Positions 43,923 through 53,122 of a stretch of DNA of 64,000 nucleotides are shown here, piece after piece. Made by a program: the position numbers and the translations under genes. This stretch comes from Methanolinea sp. (GTDB lineage Archaea; Halobacteriota; Methanomicrobia; Methanomicrobiales; Methanospirillaceae). The DNA is taken from positions 1 to 64,000 of the forward strand of contig JASEES010000047.1 of NCBI GenBank assembly GCA_030019395.1, written 5' to 3'. Each line of letters begins with the position of its first letter. The first letter of the stretch is position 1. Below the pieces are notes generated by a model. It made no database searches. It was not told where the DNA came from and was given only the letters and a program-made list of their open reading frames with translations.

Positions 43923-44382
43923 ACCTCCGGAAGAGGTACTTCCGGCTCCCTGCAGGAAGAAAGGTGCTACGGGCAGTCAGTGCATCAACGAGTTCCGGAG
44001 ACTTCTTGTACCTCTCCCCCCTGACAGAACCCGGCTTCCCGGTCGAGAGGAAGTACCGGAAGTCAGGGCTCCTTTCCTCAACATAACCCATGTAATACTG
44101 TGCGCCGCTGCAGGAGAGGGAGCCGGAACCGAGGAGAAGGCTCCGTCCTTTTCTGACGCGGGAGAGGTCGCAGACGACGCACCGCCATTTCCCCGGCGGC
44201 TTTGCCTCGGGAAGTCCGGAGTCCCGCCCGGAAAGCTCAAACGTTATCGGCAGCTCGCAGGAGGGGAAGTACCTGTCCCACAGTGCAATGAACCTGTCAC
44301 GCAGTTCCGTGTCCATGGGAGCCGGTTCCCCGGTCGGAACATAAAAGTATCCGGGAAAGTCCCCGGGATCTCTCCTATAGGT

Positions 44383-45291
44383 TCAGTGATTGGCAGGGGG
44401 ATTTTCAGGGACGGGATGTGCCAGGTCCCTCACGATGCGGCAGTCGGGGCACTCCTCGCACTCGAACTCGAGCGTCGAATGGTGTATGTTGTACCGGGCA
44501 AGCCGATCCCTGATTTCGGATCGTATCGAGGCGATGCGGCGGGGGTCTTCCTCGCAGCTGTACACGTGGGCATCGAGGACATTGATGTGGGAACAGAGGG
44601 TCCAGAGGTGGATATTATGCACCCCTTCGACTCCCTCGACGTTCAGGATGTCCTGCACCATCTGCTCGAAATCCACGTCCCGGGGGGCGAACTGGAGGAG
44701 TATCACCATGCAGTCCCGGACCATGAGGAGGGACGTGGCGAGGATGACGATGACGATGGCAAGGGAGATGAGGGGGTCGGCCAGGACCTGACCGGTCAGG
44801 GCTATCCAGGCGGCTGCCCCGACAACGCCAATCGACGAGAGGGTATCCCCGAGGACGTGGATGAACGCGCTCCGGATGTTGAGGTCGGGACTCCCGTGGA
44901 GCAGCCAGACGAGGAAGATGTTGACGGAGAGGCCGGCAAGCCCCACGACAAGCATCCCGGTGGAATAAACCGGGGCTGGGCTGAACAATCTCCCGACAGC
45001 TTCCTGCGCGATCAGGAAACAGAGCCCGATGAGGACGAGACCGTTGACGAGGGCCACCATCACCTCGATGCGGTGGTACCCGAACGTGCGGCTCCTGGTA
45101 GGCAGGGACCGTGCAACCACGACAGCACCGAGGGAGAGGAGAAGGGCAGAGCCATCGACCAGCATGTGCCCGGCATCGCTGATCAGGGCAAGCGACCCGG
45201 TCAGGAACCCTCCGGCAAGTTCCACTCCGAAAAATACGAACGTGACAAGGACCGCAATCTTCAGCGACTTCTCGTGCTGGTGGACGTGCAT
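44383..45291 (-). CDS. Cation diffusion facilitator (Zn2+/Co2+/Fe2+ efflux)
   Basis: 302 residues. Six membrane helices in the first 210 residues, with metal-site residues in SLALISDAGHMLVDG (helix 2) and IHVLGDTLSS (helix 5), then a cytoplasmic domain (EGVEGVHNIHLWTLCSHINVLDAHV) and a C-terminal Cys-rich tail (FECEECPDCRIV). The N-terminus MHVHQHEK is His-rich, as in ZitB/CzcD-like zinc exporters. Exchanges metal for protons. The antisense strand has a long open frame that is not a gene. Confidence 0.92.
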   Translation of the reverse strand: MHVHQHEKSLKIAVLVTFVFFGVELAGGFLTGSLALISDAGHMLVDGSALLLSLGAVVVARSLPTRSRTFGYHRIEVMVALVNGLVLIGLCFLIAQEAVGRLFSPAPVYSTGMLVVGLAGLSVNIFLVWLLHGSPDLNIRSAFIHVLGDTLSSIGVVGAAAWIALTGQVLADPLISLAIVIVILATSLLMVRDCMVILLQFAPRDVDFEQMVQDILNVEGVEGVHNIHLWTLCSHINVLDAHVYSCEEDPRRIASIRSEIRDRLARYNIHHSTLEFECEECPDCRIVRDLAHPVPENPPANH

Positions 45292-45387
45292 GATAGAACC
45301 CTGTGGCAGATACAGCGGCGGACGGGGGGAGAGTCATCCATTCCCATGGTCATGGGAACATGCCACCCCCCTGCATCTTTCCGGAGC

Positions 45388-46086
45388 CTATTTTCCCGGG
45401 TCTATCCAGCCCATCCGGACATACCAGTCGTACTCGTGGGGCCACCTGTCCTTGTTCCAGAGGACCAGCTGGCGGAAGTAGTCCCGCCTCTGGCGGAGCA
45501 TCTCCTCCTGGTCAGGATACGTGTACTTCCCGCGAATCGCCCCGACAAGCGTCTTTCCAAGGTCCCGGGCATCCTTTTCCGCTCTCCCGAGTGCGGACGG
45601 GTCGGATGCAACCGCAACACCGACTCCTCCCACGGCAACAGCCCCGAGTGCGTTGAGGACGTGATTGAGGTATTCCACGATCCTGTCCTGGTTGCTTCCC
45701 CCTGCCGTGCAGACCGAGCACCCGAACTTGCCTGTGAACATCCTGCAGTGGATGGCATCGGCCATCCTGTCGAATACGGCCTTCATCGGTGCCGGGATGG
45801 AATCCACGTAGTTGGGGGCCCCGAGCACTAACCCGTCCGCCCCCATCATCCTCTCGAAGAGTTCGGGGAAATCGTCCGTCAGGGTGCACTCGCCCGTGGC
45901 ATAGCAGGTCCCGCAGGCATTGCAGTATCCAATCTCAAGCGCGTAAATGTCCACGAGGTCTGTCTTTGCCCCTTCATCACGGGCACCCTGCAACACAGCC
46001 TCTACAAGGCGGCGCGTGTTGCTCTCCTTTCCCCGCGGGCTTGCAATGAGCCCGAGGACCGTCGGGGCCTTTCCTGTCTGCGTCAT
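45388..46086 (-). CDS. Iron-sulfur flavoprotein (NADPH-dependent FMN reductase fold)
   Basis: 232 residues. Flavodoxin-like fold with the FMN phosphate loop LIASPRGKESNTRRL at the N-terminus, then YCNACGTCYATGEC (CX2CX2CX6C), the compact Cys motif that binds a [4Fe-4S] cluster in Isf proteins of methanogens. PNYVDSIPAPMKAVFDRM marks the flavin-binding edge. The Isf family transfers electrons from ferredoxin and may reduce O2 or H2O2. Three related proteins lie at 59.8-63.4 kb. Confidence 0.88.
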   Translation of the reverse strand: MTQTGKAPTVLGLIASPRGKESNTRRLVEAVLQGARDEGAKTDLVDIYALEIGYCNACGTCYATGECTLTDDFPELFERMMGADGLVLGAPNYVDSIPAPMKAVFDRMADAIHCRMFTGKFGCSVCTAGGSNQDRIVEYLNHVLNALGAVAVGGVGVAVASDPSALGRAEKDARDLGKTLVGAIRGKYTYPDQEEMLRQRRDYFRQLVLWNKDRWPHEYDWYVRMGWIDPGK

Positions 46087-46189
46087 ACTGAGTGGGATCA
46101 GGGATTAACGAGGATAAAACTGCCGGTGGGTGGAGGAGAGGAGCCGTCTCGCCAAAAAAAGGGATAATATCCCTGAAATGAGCCGGCCC

Positions 46190-46975
46190 CTACCTGAAGA
46201 AAAGGACTCTCTTGACGTCGTCTACCGTCATCCCGTTGTCCATCCCGAGGCCGTACATGACCTGGACCGCCTTTTCGTCCAGGAAGGACAGTGATGTTGC
46301 ATTGTTCTCCGGGAAGGCAAAGATGCTGTCCCTGTACCGGAGGGAGTCTCCCTTGAACCCGAGGGTATAGAGGAGGGCACGCAGGAGGTAGTGCGTCCTC
46401 TGGTCCCCCTCCATCTGGTCGTTGATGTAGATATCGTATCCCCTGATCTTTGCACAGCTCATCCCGTCGCAGGAGAACTCTCGGTTCAGCCAGCCCACCT
46501 CCGATGAAAGGTCGACTGCCTTCAACCCGTCCGGCGGGAGGAACTTTATCCGTATGTCACCGGACTGGCCCGTCTTTGTATTTTCGAAGAGCTTGTTTGA
46601 CTGGGACAGAGCATTGAACTTCAGGATAAAGGCCTCTATCGTCTCCCTGTCAGAGTCACGTCCTGCATTCAGGGATATGGTCGTCCGCCGGGTGGAGAGC
46701 GGAAGCCGTTCGAGGAAGATATTCCCGCTCCCGAACGCCACGTCGATGAAGTGGAGGTTGATGTCCTCGCTCGAGAGCAGCGTGGGCGCGGGAGTGAAAG
46801 CCGGGATGACGGGTGTCTCTGTCTCCGTGACCACCGTCCCCGGGGGAGGAGGCAGGGTGGGAAGGGTGTTTGTCTCCGATACTGCCGTCGGCGGGGAGGG
46901 GGAGAGGCATCCCGCCACGGCAAGGAACGCAAGAGTGAAAATGGCCAGAAATGGAAAAAATAACCGGCTATTCAT
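46190..46975 (-). CDS. Lipoprotein with degenerate metallopeptidase-like motif
   Basis: 261 residues: lipoprotein signal peptide (LFFPFLAIFTLAFLAVAGC, lipobox LAVAGC), a Thr/Pro-rich linker of about 45 residues, then a domain with the landmark THYLLRALLYTLGFKGDS and a C-terminal FLDEKAVQVMYGLGM. The layout, a helix ending in H/Y-x-x-G-F/x-G-D plus a downstream Met/Gly turn, recalls DUF2927/metzincin-like proteins, but the catalytic HExxH is absent. Probably a non-enzymatic surface lipoprotein. Function unknown. Confidence 0.55.
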   Translation of the reverse strand: MNSRLFFPFLAIFTLAFLAVAGCLSPSPPTAVSETNTLPTLPPPPGTVVTETETPVIPAFTPAPTLLSSEDINLHFIDVAFGSGNIFLERLPLSTRRTTISLNAGRDSDRETIEAFILKFNALSQSNKLFENTKTGQSGDIRIKFLPPDGLKAVDLSSEVGWLNREFSCDGMSCAKIRGYDIYINDQMEGDQRTHYLLRALLYTLGFKGDSLRYRDSIFAFPENNATSLSFLDEKAVQVMYGLGMDNGMTVDDVKRVLFFR

Positions 46976-47242
46976 GAATATTGTTCCCTGCGGAAAGAAA
47001 ATAATGGTTATGATGAAGAGTTGCGGAAGAGGAGAGGCTGGTCATGCCGCAGGGCTGGAGATGACCGGATTCCGGGTCCCGGTAACCATGGTAACCATGA
47101 TCACTGGTATATGCAATGAAAACCAATAGGTATCCCACGGGGATGAGCCAATTGTTCCCAGTGGAGTTGCTGACTTATTAGTAATCATACAAGAACCGAC
47201 AGGGAAGAGGAGATCGTTTTTGACCAGTCGACCCCGGAAGGT

Positions 47243-47518
47243 ATGGAAACAATCCGGGTACGCCTCCCGAAGAAACGGAACAGGGAACAGTTTGCAATCG
47301 CCGAACTGATGCTTGGGTCAAACCACATCCGGGTGAGGTGCATTGACGGGGTTACCCGGATGGGACGGATCAAGGGCAAGATCAAGAAGAGGGCCTGGAT
47401 CAGGGAGGGAGATACCCTGATCATTACTCCCTGGAGTTTCCAGGACGAAAAGTGCGATATCTCCTACCGGTATACACGGCCGCAGGTGGACTGGCTGCGC
47501 AGAAACCGGTATCTCTGA
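47243..47518 (+). CDS. eif1A: Translation initiation factor aIF-1A
   Basis: 91 residues, the archaeal/eukaryal homologue of bacterial IF1. OB-fold with KKRNREQFAIAELMLGSNHIRVRCIDGVTRMGRIKGKIKKRAWIREGD in separable strands, and the C-terminal acidic tail reduced, as in archaea. Binds the A site of the small subunit. The ATG follows GGAAGGT directly. Its T-rich downstream sequence is a good terminator. Confidence 0.97.
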   Translation: METIRVRLPKKRNREQFAIAELMLGSNHIRVRCIDGVTRMGRIKGKIKKRAWIREGDTLIITPWSFQDEKCDISYRYTRPQVDWLRRNRYL

Positions 47519-47520
47519 TA

Positions 47521-47544
47521 TTTTTTTGGACAACTCAGTTTTTT
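47521..47544 (+). terminator. T-rich terminator of aIF-1A
   Basis: T7 at 47521-47527 immediately after the stop codon and T6 at 47539-47544, a typical archaeal two-tract terminator. Confidence 0.6.
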
Positions 47545-47726
47545 CCTGTGTCTCCGCAGGGAGACGGGGGATTTCCTGTCTTTTCGCGTGGTGACATTTT
47601 TTTGGCTGGCGCACCGGATGGGAGGAATCGTGACCAATACGAAAATTCCGGCCCGTTTTTGCAATCGGGGATGCTCCCTCCCTTTCCCGGGAAGACACAT
47701 CATACACATTTTTCCGGACAGGCCCG

Positions 47727-48356
47727 TCACTTATCCGGTGTTCCTGCATGTTCGGAAATTATCCTGCGGAGTGGCCCTGACACGATGAGGAGAACCGGGA
47801 TGAGGGCGTAGCACCACATGCTCCCTGCCGAGTCCAGGAACGATACACCGATCGCAAGAAGGATGACGAGCGGACTGATAACGGTCCTCGCATTTCCCTC
47901 TCCATTGCCCCCTGCAGCACCCGGTGCGAGCTCATCCCGCTTTCTCGCGATGTAAACCGTCATTCCCGCCAGGAGCAGGCTCGATGCAAGGAGGTTGACG
48001 TGGAAGAGGAGAACCGCCTCGGGGACATCTGTGTAATCCCCGGATAGGGAAGTCGTAAAGGGGATGAGGACGATGGAAAAAAGGAGGAAGATGTTGATCC
48101 GCACAAGCATGCCGTCAACGTAACGGATGTTACCGAGGATACGGTGGTGGGAGATCCAGTATCCTGAGAGTACGAAGAACGCAATCACGAAGAGCATGAA
48201 CTCGGGAAGCAACCCTGCGATTTTCGCGGGGAGGAGGAAGGGAGCCTGGTCACGGGGAATCTCGGGGACGGTGAGGGAGAGGACGAGCAGCGTCATTGCA
48301 AAGGCAAAGATACCGTCACTTAGTGCTTCGATCCGGGACTTTCCGATCCTCTCCAC
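47727..48356 (-). CDS. TMEM175/DUF1211-family membrane protein
   Basis: 209 residues, six hydrophobic helices in two sets. The N-terminal signature RIEALSDGIFAFAMTLLVLSLTV matches the TMEM175 motif RxxxFSDGxxAxxxTLLVL, with Leu in place of Phe. Prokaryotic TMEM175 proteins form tetrameric K+-permeable channels. The GTG at 48356, preceded by GGGAG, is preferred because family members start only a few residues before the motif; the frame is open to another GTG at 48413. Confidence 0.85.
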   Translation of the reverse strand: MERIGKSRIEALSDGIFAFAMTLLVLSLTVPEIPRDQAPFLLPAKIAGLLPEFMLFVIAFFVLSGYWISHHRILGNIRYVDGMLVRINIFLLFSIVLIPFTTSLSGDYTDVPEAVLLFHVNLLASSLLLAGMTVYIARKRDELAPGAAGGNGEGNARTVISPLVILLAIGVSFLDSAGSMWCYALIPVLLIVSGPLRRIISEHAGTPDK

Positions 48357-48462
48357 GAACAGCGTCTCCCGATTTTTAGAGGAGATTTGGCGGGTATCAG
48401 ATAAAAATGGCACTCCCTGTCGGGAAGAGGGGAAAAAGGCTGGGGCCGGGGAGGGTTCCCCG

Positions 48463-49722
48463 TCAGCGCTGTACGGCTGTCACGCGCGGCGGCTTCATCA
48501 TGACCAGTGCAAGGGTGAACCCGAGCAATGCCAGGACGAGGACGTAGGGGAATACCCCCATGTAGGTTCCGGTCGTTGTCTTGATGAACCCTGCCAGCTG
48601 GGGACCCGCGATCGCTCCAGCCCCGTAGGCAAGGAAGACGATCCCGTAGCAGCGGGGATAATCGCACGTCCCGAAATACGAGGCAGTTGCCGTCGGAGCG
48701 ATGGCGAGCCAGCCGCCGAGGCATCCCCAGAGGATAGCAAAACCGGCGACGTAGACCGGGACGGACGGCGCCTGCCAGAGAGCAACAGATACGGCTGCAA
48801 TGAGCACAAAGGAGACAAGTGCCGTGTTCCGGGGCGTGATCCTGTCGGTGAGTGCGCCGAAGAGAGGCCTGCCACCCCCGTTGAAGATTGCAAAGAACCC
48901 GACGAGGAGTGTTGCAAGTCCTGTCTCAATCCCGATCTCCGTCCCGACGGGCTTGGCAATCGAGATCGCCATCAGTCCTGCCAGGCACCCGATGAAGTAA
49001 CAGGACCAGAGGCCATAGAACGCCGGTGTCCTGACCATGGCAGCACGGTCACATTCGCAGATCTCTTCCCCGGGTTTTACCGGCGGGGGTGTCCAGCCTG
49101 CCGGTTTCCACCCCGGGCGGGGAAACCGCAGCGGGAGAGCGAGGAGCACGATCAGGACGATGAACGCGATTCCAAAGACCCGGAACGTGTTCATCACACC
49201 CGCAGCCTCGATCAGGTATCCCGCGATATTTGCGGTGAGGAATGCCGAGAACCCGAAACCGAGGAGTGTCAGGCCTACAGCCGTCCCCCTCCTGTCCGGG
49301 AACCACCGGGCTGCCACGGCAACAGGCACACCGTACGCGATTCCGACACCGACCCCGCCGATGATACCGTACACGATGTAGAGCATCCAGACCGATGTCA
49401 CGGTCGATGCAAGGAGCCAGCCAAGCCCCGTGAGGGCGCCCCCAATGACGGTGACCCTGCGCGGGCCGAGCGTCTCGATGTATTTCCCGGTGAGGGGCAT
49501 TGCGAGTGCAAAGAACGCCAGGAAAACCGAAAACGGCAGGAGTATCTCGTTCGCGGTAACGGTCTGGCCCAGTTCCGCGGAAAAATATGCCGTGAGCGGC
49601 CCGACAAAGACGCTCCAGGAGTAGATCGTCCCGAGGCACAGGTTGATGACGAGCCCGATAGCAACGAGCAGCCAGCGCCCCTTTTCAGCCGGCATTCCCA
49701 GGACTTTTTCTGGTTCTGCCAT
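48463..49722 (-). CDS. Major facilitator, oxalate/formate antiporter (OFA) family
   Basis: 419 residues, twelve helices. OFA markers: LCLGTIYSWSVFVGPLTAYF at helix 1, IGGVGVGIAYGVPVAVAARWFPDRRGTAVGLTLLGFG split over helix 4-5, and a long central loop (WKPAGWTPPPVKPGEE). The family carries small carboxylates (oxalate, formate, acetate, lactate). It starts 31 bases after the stop of acetyl-CoA synthetase on the same strand, which suggests acetate or another monocarboxylate as substrate (inference). Confidence 0.88.
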   Translation of the reverse strand: MAEPEKVLGMPAEKGRWLLVAIGLVINLCLGTIYSWSVFVGPLTAYFSAELGQTVTANEILLPFSVFLAFFALAMPLTGKYIETLGPRRVTVIGGALTGLGWLLASTVTSVWMLYIVYGIIGGVGVGIAYGVPVAVAARWFPDRRGTAVGLTLLGFGFSAFLTANIAGYLIEAAGVMNTFRVFGIAFIVLIVLLALPLRFPRPGWKPAGWTPPPVKPGEEICECDRAAMVRTPAFYGLWSCYFIGCLAGLMAISIAKPVGTEIGIETGLATLLVGFFAIFNGGGRPLFGALTDRITPRNTALVSFVLIAAVSVALWQAPSVPVYVAGFAILWGCLGGWLAIAPTATASYFGTCDYPRCYGIVFLAYGAGAIAGPQLAGFIKTTTGTYMGVFPYVLVLALLGFTLALVMMKPPRVTAVQR

Positions 49723-49753
49723 GATATGTCCGTCCGTTCCCAAAAAGTTGGGA

Positions 49754-51655
49754 TTATTCTTCCAGGGTGGAGACATCACCCGGGTCGATGCCGAGTTCTT
49801 TTGCTTTCAGAACGCGGCGCATGATCTTTCCCGACCGGGTCTTCGGGAGCTTGTCCACGAACTCTATCTCGGAAGGCATCGCGATCGGCCCGAGCGTCAT
49901 GCGGACATGGTAGATAAGGTCGGTCTTCAGCTTCTCGCTGGGGGAGAACCCGACACGCAGGATGACGAACGCCTTGATGATGTTGCCCTTCATCGGGTCC
50001 GGTTTCCCGATGACGGCAGCCTCCGCGACCGCCTGGTGCGACACGAGGGCACTCTCGACCTCGGCAGTCCCGATGTTGTGGCCGGCAACGATGATGATGT
50101 CATCGGCCCTCCCGATGATCATGATGTAATCGTCTGTTTTGCTCTTGACAGCGAGGTCCCCTGCCGTATAGCAGTTGGGGATGGTGTTCCAGTACGTGCG
50201 GTAACGCTCGTCGTTCTTGTAGACGGTGCGGAACATGGCAGGCCAGGGCTTTTTAATGACGAGGAATCCGCCGTTGCCCGGAGCGACAGGGTTCCCTGCC
50301 TTGTCCACAACGTCGGCGACCACACCGGGAATGGCCTTTCCTGCAAATCCCGGGCGCATGGGCTCCCCCACCATCGTGGTGATCATGTGCATGCCCGTCT
50401 CCGTCTGCCACCACGTGTCCACGATGGGACATTTCTGTTTCCCGATGACCCTGTAAAACCACTCGAATGCCTCGGGGTTCAGCGGTTCGCCCACAGAACC
50501 CAGAATCCTGAGGGACGAGAGGTCGTACTTGTTGGGCCACTCTTCGCCGACCTTCATGAACATCCGGATGGCAGTCGGGGCAGTATAAAAGACCGTTACC
50601 CCGAGATCCTGGATAATCTTCCAGAAGGAACCGGGGTCAGGGTAGTCGGGGACGACCTCGCCGATGACAACCGTTGCACCTACCGCGAGCGGGCCATAGA
50701 CGACGTAGCTGTGCCCGGTGATCCAGCCCGTATCAGCCGTGCACCAGTAGACATCGGTATCCTTGAGGTCAAAGACGTGCTGGCTGGTGTAGCCGGTACC
50801 CACCATGTATCCGCCACAGGTGTGGACGATACCTTTTGGTGCGCCCGTCGAACCGCTGGTGTAGAGGATGAAGAGCGGATCCTCGGCATCCATGACTTCG
50901 GGTTCACATGTCGGGGGAACACCTTCCATGATCTCGTGATAGTCGACCTCCATCTCCCTGTGCAGTTCGACGGGCTGGTCGATCTCGCGGGAGAGGACGA
51001 CGACCTTCTCCACGCTGGGTGCATTGATGATGGCCTCCTCTACGATCGTCTTCAACGGAATGGTCTTTCCACGGCGTATCGTGACGTCTGCCGTGATCAC
51101 CACCCGGGCCTCGGCGTCCCTGATCCTCATGTTGAGGGCGGCAACCCCGAAACCGCCGAATACCACGCTGTGCACTGCGCCGATCCGGGCACACGCGAGC
51201 ATGGCGATGATCTGCTCGGGGACGAGCGGCATGTAAATGCAGACCCTGTCGCCTTTCCTGATTCCGAGACGCTTCAGGCCGTTTGCAAACCGGCACACCT
51301 CCGTGAAGAGCTTCTTATAGGTGAAAATCCTCTCTTCACCTTCTTCTCCCCTCCATATGAGTGCCACCTTGTTTCTCCGGTGGTTTGCCACGTGGCGGTC
51401 GAGGCAGTTGGCAGTGATGTTGAGCTTGGCATTGACGAACCATTTTGCATAGGGATAGTTCCAGTCAAGGACGCGGTCCCACTTTCTGATCCAGTCGAAG
51501 TGGTGGGCCTGTTTCTCCCAGAAACCCTCCGGATCGGCAAGAAACTCACTGTAAGCCTTCTTGTAATCCTTTGTCCAGGCGTTCTGCCTGTACGACGGGT
51601 CCGGGATGTAGACCTTTTCGGAGTCGGACAGCGGCACATCAAACGATTCTGCCAT
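49754..51655 (-). CDS. acs: Acetyl-CoA synthetase (AMP-forming)
   Basis: 633 residues, full length. Activates acetate to acetyl-AMP and then acetyl-CoA. Seen: ACS N-terminal [19 protein letters not shown]-loop-like [31 protein letters not shown], the hinge and the lysine motif [11 protein letters not shown], whose lysine is acetylated for control in bacteria. In methanogens of this order acetate is a carbon source for assimilation. Followed by an OFA transporter in the same operon. An inverted repeat lies 41-58 bases upstream of the start. Confidence 0.95.
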   Translation of the reverse strand: MAESFDVPLSDSEKVYIPDPSYRQNAWTKDYKKAYSEFLADPEGFWEKQAHHFDWIRKWDRVLDWNYPYAKWFVNAKLNITANCLDRHVANHRRNKVALIWRGEEGEERIFTYKKLFTEVCRFANGLKRLGIRKGDRVCIYMPLVPEQIIAMLACARIGAVHSVVFGGFGVAALNMRIRDAEARVVITADVTIRRGKTIPLKTIVEEAIINAPSVEKVVVLSREIDQPVELHREMEVDYHEIMEGVPPTCEPEVMDAEDPLFILYTSGSTGAPKGIVHTCGGYMVGTGYTSQHVFDLKDTDVYWCTADTGWITGHSYVVYGPLAVGATVVIGEVVPDYPDPGSFWKIIQDLGVTVFYTAPTAIRMFMKVGEEWPNKYDLSSLRILGSVGEPLNPEAFEWFYRVIGKQKCPIVDTWWQTETGMHMITTMVGEPMRPGFAGKAIPGVVADVVDKAGNPVAPGNGGFLVIKKPWPAMFRTVYKNDERYRTYWNTIPNCYTAGDLAVKSKTDDYIMIIGRADDIIIVAGHNIGTAEVESALVSHQAVAEAAVIGKPDPMKGNIIKAFVILRVGFSPSEKLKTDLIYHVRMTLGPIAMPSEIEFVDKLPKTRSGKIMRRVLKAKELGIDPGDVSTLEE

Positions 51656-51695
51656 TTTATCGCACCTTTCCGTTTGGACTCATTCAATCAGCCAT

Positions 51696-51713
51696 CTGTA
51701 AATTCTGTTACAG
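51696..51713 (-). promoter_or_regulatory. Inverted repeat upstream of acs
   Basis: CTGTAA-N6-TTACAG: six-base arms at 51696-51701 and 51708-51713, 41 to 58 bases upstream of the acs start codon. A good candidate operator for control of acetate activation; the binding protein is unknown. Confidence 0.45.
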
Positions 51714-51880
51714 GGCGGGCGGGAAGCCCTGCCCCTCCATACCCTTACCTGTTGCACTCTCTCTCCCATAAGTGCGGTTGTTCCCCTGCGTTCTGTCCCC
51801 CGGGTGCATGAGCAACCCGGAAATCCGGAATACTTCGTGAATGCCTGATTATCCGACCATCCCTCCGCGGAGCAAGTATG

Positions 51881-51898
51881 TTAATGATTAATCATTAA
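51881..51898. promoter_or_regulatory. Perfect 18-base palindrome upstream of argC
   Basis: TTAATGATTAATCATTAA reads the same on both strands. It lies in an AT-rich island that continues into AAAATTATTAAAG, a possible TATA box. Dyad symmetry suggests a dimeric regulator acting on argC, acs or both. Confidence 0.5.
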
Positions 51899-52122
51899 AA
51901 TTATTAAAGCTGATGATTTGCTTGCCGGGCAGATTCAGGCTTTCGGATGCTTTTTTTTAATGGATACCAATGAATGAAATTCACGCAGTCGCAATCCAAC
52001 ACGGAACAGGTATCCGGTCGGGAGCGGTGGCAACGAATCACCCCGGATCCCGCGCAACCGGAATAATCCGGTCGGAAGGGGAGAAAGAAGGATTAACATC
52101 TGCCAGAAAGAAAAATGGATCC

Positions 52123-53109
52123 ATGGATGTTGCCATAGTCGGAGCCTCCGGGTATACCGGTGGCGACCTCATCCGCCTGCTCCTTGCGCACCCGCACGTC
52201 CGCGTGGTCTGTGCGACATCGCGGAAACTGGCGGGAAAACCGGTCGTCTCTGTCCACCCCCATCTCAAGGGGTTAATCGACCTTTCGTTCAGCAACCCGT
52301 CACCGGACGAGATGGATGCCGATGTTGCATTCCTTGCAGTTCCCCACACGGCAGCCATGGCATACGTTCGGCCGCTCCTTGCCCGGGGGATGAAAGTCAT
52401 CGACCTTTCGGCGGATTACAGGCTACCCCGGGAGGTCTACGAGAAGGTCTACGGGGTCACCCACACGGACTACTTCCCTGCCCCCTACGGCATCCCGGAA
52501 ATCCACCGCGACTCGTATAAAAATGCCGACTTCGTGAGCAATCCCGGGTGCTTCCCCACCGGGGCAACCCTCGCAGCAGCCCCCCTCGCACGCCTTGCCC
52601 ACACGGTCATCTACGATTCGAAAACGGGGGTCTCGGGTGCCGGCGACAACCCGTCTGCGACAACGCACTACCCCAACGTCGCAGACAACATCAACCCGTA
52701 CAAGTGGACAAGCCACCGGCACCTTGCCGAGATGAGGCAGGAACTTGCAGCCCTTGGTTCCCGGGCAAGGTGCTACTTCACCCCCCACCTCGTCCCGGTC
52801 AACCGGGGAATCCTCACCACTGCCCACATCCTGCTCCATGAACCCCTTGACCAGGCCGACGTGGATGAGCTTTACCGGAAATACTACGACGGCGAGTTCT
52901 TTGTCCGGCTCCAGAACCCCGTCCTGGCTGCGGTCAGGGGGACGAACTTCTGCGATATCCGGGCGGAGAGCGAGGGGGAGAGGGTCGTCGTCGTCTCAGC
53001 CATCGACAACCTCGGCAAGGGTGCCAGCGGGCAGGCAATCCAGAACATGAACATCATCTGCGGCTTCGACGAGCGCGAAGGGCTTACCGGCGCCGGGCTC
53101 CTGCCGTGA
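52123..53109 (+). CDS. argC: N-acetyl-gamma-glutamyl-phosphate reductase
   Basis: 328 residues. NADPH-dependent third step of arginine synthesis. N-terminal Rossmann motif [18 protein letters not shown], active-site cysteine in [17 protein letters not shown], histidine later in [14 protein letters not shown], and [15 protein letters not shown] 52123 starts at the first beta strand; the in-frame ATG at 51970 would add 51 unconserved residues. First gene of argC-CBS-argJ-argB. Confidence 0.95.
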   Translation: MDVAIVGASGYTGGDLIRLLLAHPHVRVVCATSRKLAGKPVVSVHPHLKGLIDLSFSNPSPDEMDADVAFLAVPHTAAMAYVRPLLARGMKVIDLSADYRLPREVYEKVYGVTHTDYFPAPYGIPEIHRDSYKNADFVSNPGCFPTGATLAAAPLARLAHTVIYDSKTGVSGAGDNPSATTHYPNVADNINPYKWTSHRHLAEMRQELAALGSRARCYFTPHLVPVNRGILTTAHILLHEPLDQADVDELYRKYYDGEFFVRLQNPVLAAVRGTNFCDIRAESEGERVVVVSAIDNLGKGASGQAIQNMNIICGFDEREGLTGAGLLP

Positions 53110-53122
53110 GGGTGATACGGGA

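Larger units (their letters stand above)
43482..44316 (-). pseudogene. DUF169-family gene, frameshifted by a 61-base insertion
   Basis: Two adjacent frames together make one DUF169 protein: the upstream part (from ATG 44316, MDTELRDRFIALWDRYFPSC to RRWDTLSDADCP) and the downstream part (FFARGEVLSGLFSLANFERP to the stop at 43482). They are split by 61 bases: a second copy of a 28-base segment plus 33 extra bases. Removing these joins DADCP directly to DVVVFF in frame and gives a 257-residue protein, the usual DUF169 size. Cysteine motifs CSGAQYYMGY and CGVTCPFGSGC are kept in the two halves. As it stands the protein would end early after an off-frame tail. Confidence 0.8.
51656..52122. other. 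467-base gap between divergent acs and argC
   Basis: Holds the acs upstream inverted repeat, a perfect 18-base palindrome (51881-51898) in an AT-rich island and a T8 run at 51951-51958 that might end a short transcript. An open frame from ATG 51970 joins argC in frame but encodes an unconserved, Arg/Ser/Gly-rich extension, so I do not count it as gene sequence. Confidence 0.5.

Noticed and set aside
43711-45831. A 706-codon open frame on the plus strand
   Set aside because: It runs antisense to the DUF169 gene, the cation diffusion facilitator and the flavoprotein, all of which have clear family motifs on the minus strand. The plus-strand translation is low-complexity and rich in acidic and Pro/Gly residues, typical of a GC-rich shadow frame.
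47081-47098. Two tandem copies of GGTAACCAT
   Set aside because: Only two short units, no more copies, and no link to a gene or regulator; too little to call a repeat array or origin.
49643-51811. A 722-codon open frame on the plus strand
   Set aside because: Antisense to acetyl-CoA synthetase, which has all its active-site motifs. The plus-strand product has no recognisable domain.
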